From Bryobacterales bacterium (lineage in GTDB: Bacteria > Acidobacteriota > Terriglobia > Bryobacterales > Bryobacteraceae): 32,426 nt of DNA. The stretch lies in NCBI GenBank assembly GCA_003136575.1, contig PLEX01000080.1, forward strand, positions 4,169 to 36,594, read 5' to 3'. Shown piece after piece: positions 8,578-15,529 of this stretch. Each line of letters begins with the position of its first letter. Positions within the stretch are counted from its first letter, which is position 1. The notes under the pieces are model-generated. The model was not told the origin of the DNA and did no database searches. It was given only the letters and a program-made list of their open reading frames with translations. The translations under genes and the position numbers were made by a program.

Positions 8578-9116
8578 AAACAAACCTCGGGCACGGCCGT
8601 TCCACCGCGCGCCTCCGCCTTCATCAGCCCTCTTTTCTCCAATCGCCCGCGCAACAGAGCCAGCGAACGATGCAGATGGCTCTTCACCGTGCTCACCGGC
8701 ATACCCAGTAACTCGGCGATCTCCGTGGGCTGCAGATCCTCCTGGTAGCGCAGCACGACCACCATTCGCGCCTTCTCCGGCAGCGCCTCGACCATGCCAC
8801 GCAGCCGGTCCCGCGCCAGCAGATCCGTCATGGAGCCAGCGGCGGCCGGTTCCGGGATGTCATCCAGTCCGATAGCCGGCCGAAAACGCCGTTTGCGCAA
8901 CTCGTCGATCGAACGGTGACAGATCGCGCGGCGCAGCCAGGAACTCGCGTGCACGGCGTTTTCAATCCGGCCGCTCTGTTCGAAGCATTGCAGGAAAACG
9001 TCCTGCGCCAGTTCCTCGGCCGTTTCGCGATTTCGCAGGAATCGCAGAGCGATGCTAAACACCATCGACTGGTTCTCTGCGACAATGTCCGCGAAATCAA
9101 TCTCCACACTGACCAT
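8574..9116 (-). CDS. ECF-type RNA polymerase sigma factor
   Basis: Predicted 180-residue sigma-70 family protein. Region 2 covers about residues 15-80 (VFSIALRFLRNRETAEELAQDVFLQ without a break, then WLRRAICHRSIDELRKR). Region 4 covers about 105-160 (ALPEKARMVVVLRYQEDLQP, then TEIAELLGMPVSTVKSHLHR). It should direct RNA polymerase to a small regulon that probably includes its own operon. The ATG at 9116 places 20 bases of overlap with the hydrolase gene upstream; the stop overlaps the anti-sigma start by ATGA. Longer in-frame starts add only a basic, non-conserved leader. No promoter was recognised directly before it, so it may be read from the hydrolase promoter. Confidence 0.92.
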   Translation of the reverse strand: MVSVEIDFADIVAENQSMVFSIALRFLRNRETAEELAQDVFLQCFEQSGRIENAVHASSWLRRAICHRSIDELRKRRFRPAIGLDDIPEPAAAGSMTDLLARDRLRGMVEALPEKARMVVVLRYQEDLQPTEIAELLGMPVSTVKSHLHRSLALLRGRLEKRGLMKAEARGGTAVPEVCL

Positions 9117-10077
9117 TACGCCCCGCCGCGGCCGGAGTTGGCAAATTGGCGCGAATAAAATCGAGCACCGCATGGTCCACCCAAAACCGCGGCGGCCGTT
9201 TGGAGAGAAATCCGAGATGCCCCCCGTAATCGGTGGCGATGAGGGTCAGGTTCGGATTCGCCGCGATGGCGGGATGCCCGAAAATCCGAAACGGGATGAA
9301 TGTGTCGTCCTTCGCCTGAATCAGGGTGGTCGGCACGCGGATGCCTGCCAGAAAGTTCTGCGCCGATTGAGTGCCGTAGTAGTGCGCGGCTCCCCGAAAA
9401 CCGAAAGAGGGGCCGGTGATGCGGTCGTCAATGGCCCAAAGAGAATCGCAGCCCGTCAGATCGGCCTGCGAATAGCGCCCGGTGGCGATCAGGCGCTGTT
9501 TCATGCGGTTCAGGAAGCGGGTTTCATACAGCGTGTTGTCGGGTTCGCCGATTCTCCGGGCGCATGCCTCCAGATCGATCGGCGTGGAAATCGCGCAAAC
9601 GCCGCGAATCAGATCGGTCTCTCCTTCCTCCCCCGCCAACTTGAGCGAAACGTTGCCGCCGAGGGAGAACCCAACCAGAAAGACCGGCAGACCTGTTTTC
9701 TCAGCCTGCAACTGTCTCAGAAAGGCGCGCAGGTCGTAGGTCAACCCGGCATGGTACAGAGTCTTACACAGGTGCTCCGTGCCGCCGCAGCTGCGCATGT
9801 GGAATCGATGGGTGACGATGCCGGCGTTCAGCAGCTGCCACGCCATGCTCAGGTTATAGCCTGAATCGCCGGAGCCTTCGAGGCCGTGGAGCAGAACCAC
9901 CTGCCCGACGGGCTCGCAGACGGGGCGCTGAGTGATGACGAGAACCTGCGTATCCGGGTCGGTGCGGATCAGGCGACGTTGTTCGGGATATGGCTGGAAA
10001 TCGTAGCCGCGCGGCCAGAAGTTGCCGAGAATCGTTAAAAGGTGAGGGTTACGGACGATCGGTTCGAAGGGCCGCAT
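9097..10077 (-). CDS. Alpha/beta hydrolase, YheT (AB-hydrolase 4) type
   Basis: Predicted 326-residue cytoplasmic hydrolase. The N-terminal NPHLLTI is the family hallmark. HGLEGSGDSGY at residues 64-74 forms the oxyanion-hole region. GFSLGGN has the nucleophile Ser138. QAKDDTFIP carries the likely acid and GGHLGF the catalytic His. The family contains esterases with poorly known substrates. Its length matches the usual 320-340 residues. It is the first gene of the minus-strand operon and its 3' end overlaps the ECF sigma gene, which is an unusual pairing for YheT. Confidence 0.88.
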   Translation of the reverse strand: MRPFEPIVRNPHLLTILGNFWPRGYDFQPYPEQRRLIRTDPDTQVLVITQRPVCEPVGQVVLLHGLEGSGDSGYNLSMAWQLLNAGIVTHRFHMRSCGGTEHLCKTLYHAGLTYDLRAFLRQLQAEKTGLPVFLVGFSLGGNVSLKLAGEEGETDLIRGVCAISTPIDLEACARRIGEPDNTLYETRFLNRMKQRLIATGRYSQADLTGCDSLWAIDDRITGPSFGFRGAAHYYGTQSAQNFLAGIRVPTTLIQAKDDTFIPFRIFGHPAIAANPNLTLIATDYGGHLGFLSKRPPRFWVDHAVLDFIRANLPTPAAAGRNGQCGD

Positions 10078-10093
10078 GCAGCGAAGTCCTATT

Positions 10094-10134
10094 GTCGCAG
10101 TTAGCGACGGACAGGAGCGACGCCGCAGGCGGCG
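10094..10134. other. Two adjacent stem-loops between regulator and hydrolase genes
   Basis: GTCGC/GCGAC pairs across 10094-10108 with a five-base loop, and CGCCG/CGGCG pairs across 10121-10134 with a four-base loop. Both lie in the 70 bases between the ANTAR-protein stop and the hydrolase start, on the same minus-strand transcript. Neither has a T-tract, so they are not ordinary terminators. The loops do not match the hexanucleotide A1/G4 pattern of ANTAR target RNAs. Confidence 0.35.
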
Positions 10135-10147
10135 ATTCGGGGAGAGA

Positions 10148-11410
10148 CTACATAATCTCGGTATCTTCGCGAACCAGAGGACGCACCGAGCCTTCTTTGC
10201 GATTCAGGTCGTCGGCCAGAATGACGGCTTCCGCCAGATCCCGCATGGATCGCCGCAGACGGCGGCTTTCGTTGCGGAGCCGCAGATAGGCTTCTTCCTC
10301 GGTCAGGCTGTGCTTGAACTGCAGAATTCCCTTGGCGCGTTCGATCAGCTTGCGCGCTTCGAGCGTCCGCTTCATGTCGAGCGTTTCGGACATCAGGCGC
10401 GCGTTCTTGATGGCAATCGCCGCCTGCCCCGCAACCACCGTGACGAACCTTACCTCTTCGTCGGAAAACAAACGCATTTCGCGGGTATAGATATTGATCG
10501 ACCCGATGACCTTTCCCATCGAGAGCAGCGGCGCCGCGAGGCCAGACACCAGCCCGGACTTCCGCGCCAGCTCCGGGTAGCGGTATTGCTTCTCGGCGTG
10601 AATATCGCGAATGATCACCGGCTGCCCGTCGCGAATGACTGCCTCGATTACGGAGCCTTCCATGCGAATCGGCATGCGATGCATGTAATCGGGCGACGAG
10701 CAACGCGCCGCGCTGACCGTCAGCTCCTTTTTTTCCTCGTCGACAAGCAAAATGGAGCAGACGGCCGAGTCCAGCGTTTCCGCCACCATCTCCGAAATAG
10801 CCTGAAGAATACGTTCGAGGTAGCTGTCGGTGGAAATCGTCTGCGCGACCGCGGCGAGCGTTTCCATACGCTTGACCGCGCTCATGGACTGGTCGGCCAG
10901 CTTGTGGCGGCCGATCAACCCGCCCATCTGTTCGCCGATAAATGTCACCAGCGCAACTTCGTCGGACGAGTGATGATGTGGTTCGCAATGGTGTACGTTG
11001 ATGACGCCGATGAGTTCGCCGCCGCTCACCAACGGCACCGAAAGAAACGCCTCGTAGGTATCTTCCTGCAGGGAACTAAAACTCTTGAACCGCGAATCGG
11101 CGGCGGCGTTCTTGCTCAACGCCACGACGGAGTTGTGTACGGCGACCCAACCCGTGATGCCTTCGCCCATCTTCAGACGGACGTTGCCGATTTCGGCGTC
11201 GTGCGGAAGCTGCGAGGCCCTCAGCACGACTTCGTTAGTGGCCGTGTCGATCAGATAGACCAGGCACGCGTCGGAATCCGTCACGTTCATGGCGAGGCTG
11301 ACTAGCTCGCGCAAAACCGCTTCCAGATCCTGATCCGAACTCACTATGCTGCTGATCCGGTGCAGGAGGGTTACCTGACTACCGGTTGTTTCTGCCATGG
11401 TGGGTGTCAT
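10148..11410 (-). CDS. GAF-GAF-ANTAR RNA-binding regulator
   Basis: Predicted 420-residue soluble signalling protein. GAF domain 1 covers about residues 24-165 (MGEGITGWVAVHN, SVPLVSGGELIGVINVH). GAF domain 2 covers about 195-337 (SGLVSGLAAPLLSMGKVIGS, then INIYTRE). The C-terminal ANTAR domain covers about 345-402 (EARKLIERAKGILQ, then LTEEEAYLRLRNESRRLRR). ANTAR domains bind paired hairpins in nascent RNA and prevent terminator formation; the GAF domains would sense a small ligand or redox state, not identifiable here. No histidine kinase region is present, so control is probably by direct ligand binding. The ATG at 11410 is preferred over a TTG at 11431. It is monocistronic or leads the downstream hydrolase/ECF operon 70 bases away. 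Confidence 0.9.
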   Translation of the reverse strand: MTPTMAETTGSQVTLLHRISSIVSSDQDLEAVLRELVSLAMNVTDSDACLVYLIDTATNEVVLRASQLPHDAEIGNVRLKMGEGITGWVAVHNSVVALSKNAAADSRFKSFSSLQEDTYEAFLSVPLVSGGELIGVINVHHCEPHHHSSDEVALVTFIGEQMGGLIGRHKLADQSMSAVKRMETLAAVAQTISTDSYLERILQAISEMVAETLDSAVCSILLVDEEKKELTVSAARCSSPDYMHRMPIRMEGSVIEAVIRDGQPVIIRDIHAEKQYRYPELARKSGLVSGLAAPLLSMGKVIGSINIYTREMRLFSDEEVRFVTVVAGQAAIAIKNARLMSETLDMKRTLEARKLIERAKGILQFKHSLTEEEAYLRLRNESRRLRRSMRDLAEAVILADDLNRKEGSVRPLVREDTEIM

Positions 11411-11481
11411 ATCTTTTGGGCGGTTTTTCAAAATAGAGTGCCCGAAATCTTAGTCTACGGGTCAAAGGCAGGGCGGGTCCA

Positions 11482-11496
11482 ATACAATTTTTGTAT
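11482..11496. promoter_or_regulatory. Perfect dyad ATACAA-TTT-TTGTAT upstream of the ANTAR gene
   Basis: Six-base arms ATACAA (11482-11487) and TTGTAT (11491-11496) are perfect inverted repeats with a three-base spacer, about 70-85 bases before the ATG at 11410. The AT-rich site stands out in GC-rich surroundings and fits an operator or part of a promoter for the minus-strand regulator gene. Confidence 0.4.
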
Positions 11497-11788
11497 CGGG
11501 AGAATGGGCTAATTCCGTTGCAATTGGTAATGTTTATTTGCTTTGTTTTGTTTGATTTGGATAGGTGGCGCAAATTCAGCCCATGTCCTGGACAAACAAG
11601 GATTATTTTGCATCCAAAGGTGCCCGCGACACATCCCGGTCAAACCGTTCTTAAGCCGGGCGTCTCCGAAGAACGCAAATGCCGACCGAAACCCTGGCGA
11701 AAAGGCGGCGCTGGCACGAAACCGCTTCCGGAAAACCCAGGTATTCAACCCGGGGGGGGATTCGTCTCTCGCTTCGCCGGAGCCGGAA
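11497..11788. other. Gene-free stretch
   Basis: No convincing gene, RNA or repeat is seen. Frames open here on the plus strand have no domain, no ribosome site and run antisense into the membrane protein remnant. A run of eight G residues lies at 11752-11759. The first part (11500-11560) is AT-rich and could hold promoter elements for the minus-strand regulator. Confidence 0.5.
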
Positions 11789-12494
11789 TTACAGGCGTTG
11801 CGCCACGGGGCGCATCCCGGATTCCCCGTTGCTCCGGTGCATCGCTTTTCCGAACAGGGTTCCGACCCCGCCCACGTTTATTCCGAGCAGCGGCCCGATC
11901 CAGAGCATATTCAGTCCGCCTCCGAGCGCGTCCCAATAGAGGAAGTGAGAAAGCTCGGCCTGCGTCGGGGCGCGCCGAGCGCTAAGAGCAAACTCATGAA
12001 TGTTTCCCGGATCGAGCATCATGGCGTCGTGGAACAGGATCGTGATGCTCATTACGACAACCAGGCAAATGATGCCGCTGAATGAGTCCGCTCCGCAGCC
12101 CGACGCGGAGCGCCGCCGGAACACTGCCCGTCCGGTGTGCGGCCAGCATGCCCGCGCACAATATGGCCATCAGCGCGCCGACGATAAACCACCCAGTCAT
12201 CCCATAAATCCCCGGGTGCGTGTCGCGAAGGTTTCCCATGACGGATGTGCCGCCGAGATTGCCCGGCAGAAGGAGGCCCGTCCACATACCGCCGATGACG
12301 ATGCCGAAGAACGTGCCGAGCGACCTCTCATCGCCGCGTTGCGGCCCATGCGCCAGTAAAGAAACGGCCGCACTCAACGTTGTGCTTACCACGGCGGACC
12401 AGAACCACAAAGTACCTTTGGAAAGGGCCTGGTCGGACAGATCCCCAGAGCCGCCGCGGCGCGGTCCCCGGGAGTTACCTGCGATAGAATCCAT
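11789..12494 (-). pseudogene. PadR-linked multi-pass membrane protein, frameshifted
   Basis: The product is split over two frames. The first (from ATG 12494) has three membrane segments: GTLWFWSAVVSTTLSAAVSL, SLGTFFGIVIGGMWTGLLLP and WFIVGALMAILCAGML. The second, to the stop at 11789, continues with SGIICLVVVMSITILFHDAM and LGGGLNMLWIGPLLGINVGG. Removing one base near 12082 joins them as RSGLFSGIICL, giving a protein of about 234 residues with five or six membrane segments. No transport motif is recognised. It starts 22 bases behind the PadR stop and is presumably the repressor's target. It may be a real pseudogene, a strain-specific mutation or a sequence error. Confidence 0.65.
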
Positions 12495-12515
12495 TCCGCA
12501 ACTATTGCATTATCG

Positions 12516-12851
12516 TTATGCACGGACACCTCCCAAAGGTTCTAAGCCGCTCAGCAGCCTTTGGTACGCACGCTGCGCCCGGGTTAACGCCTGCACGTCG
12601 CCGGGCTTCACGGTAAAGAACCGCTTCGCACGACCGCCGCGCTGTGGGGTCGGATCGCCCAGTCGCGATCTTACCAATCCTTTTTCCTCCAACCGGTCAA
12701 GGGTCGTATAAAGCGCGCCGGGCGAGGGTTCCCGATCTGTGCACGCCGTAATATCCGCGCCAATTGTGACTCTGTACCAATTCTCTCCCGCTCGCAGGAT
12801 GACGAGCAGGACGATCTGCTCGAAACCGCCGAGAGTGTTCGCTGGGGGCAT
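12516..12851 (-). CDS. PadR-family transcriptional repressor
   Basis: Predicted 111-residue winged-helix protein: GGFEQIVLLVILRAGENWY near residue 8, PSPGALYTTLDRLEEKGLV near 43-61, then the wing RLGDPTPQRGGRAKRFFTV. This is the short PadR form abundant in Solibacter, lacking the long C-terminal dimer domain. These repressors usually control the membrane gene beside them, here the frameshifted gene at 12494. The ATG at 12851 was chosen because PadR homology begins there, although the frame is open further upstream. Just before it lies an AT-rich stretch (12852-12880, containing TAAACTACATCATAGTGTAA) with imperfect symmetry that may be its promoter and operator. Confidence 0.87.
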   Translation of the reverse strand: MPPANTLGGFEQIVLLVILRAGENWYRVTIGADITACTDREPSPGALYTTLDRLEEKGLVRSRLGDPTPQRGGRAKRFFTVKPGDVQALTRAQRAYQRLLSGLEPLGGVRA

Positions 12852-12926
12852 ATAAACTACATCATAGTGTAAATTAGCGAGCCGCGTTCTTCGCCCAGGT
12901 TTGCTCCGTAGCCGGCCCACTGGCCA

Positions 12927-13272
12927 GCCCGTCAGCAAGCGGACGGGCGGCGTTTGCCGCGGTTCTGTGGAACCGCCCCACCCAACTGCTGCCGGACACA
13001 CCCATCCTGATCTTGCTTTGACGACCGTATTTGGTCATATGTCACTCCACTGTTACGATGGGCTGCAGGTAGCCAAGGCGATGGCTAACGCCAACAGGCA
13101 GAAAACAAAGCCACATTCCATACATACAGTTCCGATGGAATGTGGCCCTTTTCGTGCACGTGGAGCGGCTGCAACGGTTAACGCGATGTGACGCGTTCCA
13201 GCCCCCAAGGTACCCGATCCTCCAGCGGGATCTTGGATGAAGCGGCGGACTTACCCTCCTTGTCCGCCGCTT
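12927..13272. other. Gene-free stretch packed with stem-loops; candidate structured RNA or leader
   Basis: The 12852-13402 gap has no supportable gene but contains many perfect inverted repeats: GCCCGTC/GACGGGC (12927-12948), GCGGC/GCCGC (12947-12960), GCGGTTC/GAACCGC (12959-12976), AGCCA/TGGCT (13071-13086), a 12-base pair at 13110-13146, AACGCG/CGCGTT (13180-13197), GATCC/GGATC (13216-13232) and an 11-base pair at 13240-13272. Several arms are long enough that chance is unlikely even in GC-rich DNA. The array lies upstream of the DksA-type gene on the plus strand. It matches no RNA family I can name; a leader, small RNA gene or repeat cluster are all possible. Confidence 0.45.
13110..13152 (+). 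terminator. Strong 12-bp hairpin with T-tail, possible terminator
   Basis: GCCACATTCCAT (13110-13121) pairs perfectly with ATGGAATGTGGC (13135-13146) around a 13-base loop and is followed by CCTTTTCG on the plus strand. The opposite strand gives CTTTGTTTTC, so it could act in both directions. No gene ends nearby on the plus strand, which suggests either a small upstream transcript or an attenuator in a leader. Confidence 0.45.
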
Positions 13273-13402
13273 TCCCAGGCTTCTCCGTTTTGCTTTCCGT
13301 GCGCGACCGGGCAGACAGAGGTCGCGGCAAAGCAGTGGCGAGGGCCGCTGAGGAAGTCTAACCGCGAACGTTACGAAATGCCAAATGCGGCGGGTGGGGA
13401 TT

Positions 13403-13804
13403 ATGACGAGACTCGAACTGAGTGTGTTCCGAAATGCCCTCCAGAATATTCGGTCCGAATTGCTGTACGCACGCCGCCGCCGCGAGTTTTCCGCTATTCG
13501 GACGATGCAGGGCAGCAATATTCAGCGCACCCTGGTAATTGAGTTTCCGGAACATGACGTCATCCCGATGACTGCCATACGCTCCGCGCTCAGCCGTATC
13601 GACGCGGGCCTGTTCGGAACTTGCCTCGACTGCGAACGGGAGATTGGTTTGAAGCGGCTCGCGGCGATGCCGTGGGCGGCGTTGTGCTCCGTGTGCCAAC
13701 CGGCGGGGTCCCACAGGCTCAACCATGCTCGAACGGACAACAACGTCCCGGTCAGGGATCCCGCAGGGAGGGAGGACGACTGCGGCCGTTCGCTGCGATG
13801 GTGA
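13403..13804 (+). CDS. TraR/DksA-family zinc finger protein
   Basis: Predicted 133-residue protein. An N-terminal helical part (residues 1-55) precedes RSALSRIDAGLFGTCLDC and a C4 zinc finger with Cys74, Cys77, Cys95 and Cys98 (spacing C-x2-C-x17-C-x2-C), as in DksA/TraR C-terminal domains. Family members enter the RNA polymerase secondary channel, but the acidic coiled-coil tip of true DksA is not obvious, so the exact role is uncertain. The ATG at 13403 is favoured by GTGGGGA upstream. The last 30 residues are polar and unlike the family. It ends eight bases before the histidine kinase start, so they form an operon. Confidence 0.83.
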   Translation: MTRLELSVFRNALQNIRSELLYARRRREFSAIRTMQGSNIQRTLVIEFPEHDVIPMTAIRSALSRIDAGLFGTCLDCEREIGLKRLAAMPWAALCSVCQPAGSHRLNHARTDNNVPVRDPAGREDDCGRSLRW

Positions 13805-13811
13805 GCGACCC

Positions 13812-14972
13812 ATGCCCCGACTAAATCGATCCGTTTCCGGCCCACGCGGAGCACGGCGTCCCGCCGATGGGCGGCGGCAGGAGGGGTATGCGCTCCACGA
13901 GTTTATTGCGCAAAACCGCGACGAAATCATCCGGTGTTGCCGGGCGAAAGTCGCCACGAGATCGATTCCGCCACCCGGCGAGTTGGAAATCAACCACGGG
14001 GTTCCATTGTTTCTGGATCAGTTGGTCGACGCGCTGCGAGCCGGATCGGCAACGAGTCCGGCGATCGACGGGAGTGCCAGCCGGCACGGACACGACCTGC
14101 TCCTCAGAGGGTTCACCGTGTCGCAGGTTGTACACGATTATGGCGACGTCTGCCAGGCCGTCAGCGAGTTGGCGATGGAAACTGACACGCCGTTCAGCAC
14201 GGAAGACTTCCGCCTGCTCAACCGATGTCTTGACGACGCGATCGCGGCTGCGGTCACAACACACGAATTCGAAAGCCGGCAGGCCAGTCTCGATGACGCC
14301 GCGAAGCGTGGCAACGAGCGGATGGGTTTCCTCGTTCATGAACTGCGAAACCTGGTCACTACGGCGATTGTCGCGTTCGAACTTCTGGAGGCGGACAATG
14401 CAGGCGTCTCGGGGAGGACCGGGGCGGTTCTCAATCGCAGTCTCACGGGACTGCGAGATCTGGTCGCTCAGTCTCTGGGCGATATCCGCCTGAAGCATGC
14501 GGCGACAACCAGGAGACGGTTCCCGATTTCGGAACTCATCGGGGAGGTCGAGGCGGCCGCCACATTGGCGGCGAATGCCAGAGGCGTCAAATTATCCGTA
14601 ATGCCAGTCAAAGTTGAAATTGCGATTGAGGCTGACAAACAAGTCCTCGCGGCGGTGGTGATGAATTTATTGCAAAACGCGTTCAAATTTACGCGCCCCC
14701 GGACCACTGTGACGCTCCGGGCCGTCACCAGGGCGGGCCGCGTACTGCTCGATGTCCAGGATGAATGCGGGGGGCTGCCAGGTGGGGATGTCAACGAACT
14801 GTTCCGGCCGTTCGAACAGAAAAGCGCCGATCGAACCGGCTTAGGCATCGGACTCCCATTCAGCCGATGGGGCGCAGAAGCAAACGGCGGCCGGCTCTAT
14901 GCCTGCGACCTGCCCGACAAGGGATGCATCTTCACTTTGGACCTGCCGCAGTCTCCGGGTGCCGGAGACTAA
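13812..14972 (+). CDS. Soluble sensor histidine kinase with RsbRD-like N-terminus
   Basis: Predicted 386-residue kinase with no membrane segment. Residues 25-155 match the RsbRD-type all-helical sensor (EFIAQNRDEIIRCCRAK, HGHDLLLRGFTVSQVVHDYG). The phosphoacceptor is His176 in FLVHELRN. The ATP-binding domain has the N-box NLLQNAFKFT (about 285-294), G1 DECGGLPGG and G2 GLGIGLPFS (343-351). It should autophosphorylate and pass phosphate to a response regulator, none of which is encoded in this window, so it is an orphan kinase here. The ATG at 13812 is preceded by GGTGAG. Upstream is the DksA-type gene; downstream a convergent small membrane protein. Confidence 0.9.
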   Translation: MPRLNRSVSGPRGARRPADGRRQEGYALHEFIAQNRDEIIRCCRAKVATRSIPPPGELEINHGVPLFLDQLVDALRAGSATSPAIDGSASRHGHDLLLRGFTVSQVVHDYGDVCQAVSELAMETDTPFSTEDFRLLNRCLDDAIAAAVTTHEFESRQASLDDAAKRGNERMGFLVHELRNLVTTAIVAFELLEADNAGVSGRTGAVLNRSLTGLRDLVAQSLGDIRLKHAATTRRRFPISELIGEVEAAATLAANARGVKLSVMPVKVEIAIEADKQVLAAVVMNLLQNAFKFTRPRTTVTLRAVTRAGRVLLDVQDECGGLPGGDVNELFRPFEQKSADRTGLGIGLPFSRWGAEANGGRLYACDLPDKGCIFTLDLPQSPGAGD

Positions 14973-15012
14973 GTCCCCGCATCTTTAGCGAAAAAATGGA
15001 TCGGCACACGCG

Positions 15013-15053
15013 GAACCCGTGGCCTCGCAGTGACCGCCAATGGCCACGGGTTC
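15013..15053. other. Perfect 12-bp stem-loop between convergent genes
   Basis: GAACCCGTGGCC (15013-15024) and GGCCACGGGTTC (15042-15053) are perfect inverted repeats with a 17-base loop. They lie between the convergent kinase (ending 14972) and small membrane gene (ending 15144). No T-tract follows on either strand. It may aid termination of both transcripts or be a dispersed palindromic repeat; only one copy is in the window. Confidence 0.45.
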
Positions 15054-15143
15054 GACGGAATGTTGTGCAAACCAATACAATCGACAGACCGGCGCGCTGC
15101 AAAAAGCGGGCCCGCGGCAATGCGACCACGCCGAATCACGGTG

Positions 15144-15392
15144 TCAGCGGGGAATCCGGTGGGTCAGGTCCGTCCAAAGTCTGACGACTCCACCCCATAG
15201 ACCGACCGCCTGAAGAACCAGGACGCAGGTTGCGACAACGACGACGATGTTAAGAATCGCACGAATGGCCCCGGCCATCGGAATGTACGTGTTGACGAGC
15301 CACAGAATTACTCCAACCACAATCAGCGCCACAGCGACCTTCATAATAGTCGCGATGCCCGCCGGCAGCTTATCGCTGTTTAAAGTTTCCAT
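15144..15392 (-). CDS. Small two-TM membrane protein, Thivi_2564-like
   Basis: Predicted 82-residue inner-membrane protein with two hydrophobic segments: VAVALIVVGVILWLVNTYIP near residues 20-39 and ILNIVVVVATCVLVLQAVGLW near 46-66. The pattern LWLVNTYIPMAGAIRAILN is that of the Thivi_2564 family of small membrane proteins, whose function is unknown. The ATG at 15392 is preferred over 15407 because GCGAGG lies at proper spacing. It is convergent with the kinase gene and divergent from zwf, which starts 138 bases away. Confidence 0.75.
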   Translation of the reverse strand: METLNSDKLPAGIATIMKVAVALIVVGVILWLVNTYIPMAGAIRAILNIVVVVATCVLVLQAVGLWGGVVRLWTDLTHRIPR

Positions 15393-15529
15393 CCCGCACC
15401 TCGCCATGGTCTGTGCACGAGAAGTGCCAACCCGCGACGAGTGACTTTCGAACGTTCGCAGCCGGTCTCTGGCGGACCTTCCTCCTGCGCAACGCAGTTT
15501 GGGCGTAGAAATGCGATCATTTCAACAAC

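Noticed and set aside
10094..10134. ANTAR-type target hairpins
   Set aside because: The loops have five and four bases, not the six-base loop with A at position 1 and G at position 4, so they are reported only as stem-loops.
10076..11305. Plus-strand open frame of 409 codons
   Set aside because: Antisense to the GAF-GAF-ANTAR gene, whose domains are unmistakable; the product has no recognisable feature.
11752..11759. Run of eight G residues as a phase-variation tract
   Set aside because: It lies in no supportable coding region or promoter spacing, so there is nothing for it to switch.
11543..12085. Plus-strand frame of 180 codons in the gap after the ANTAR gene
   Set aside because: No ribosome site or domain, and half of it is antisense to the membrane protein remnant, which has clear membrane helices.
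13071..13197. Six-base-loop hairpins as ANTAR targets
   Set aside because: The loops AGGCGA and ATGTGA start with A but lack G at position 4, and they lie far from the ANTAR gene.
12927..13272. CRISPR array or known riboswitch
   Set aside because: The inverted repeats differ from one another and are not evenly spaced, and no conserved core of TPP, cobalamin, glycine or c-di-GMP riboswitches or of SRP, RNase P or tmRNA was found.
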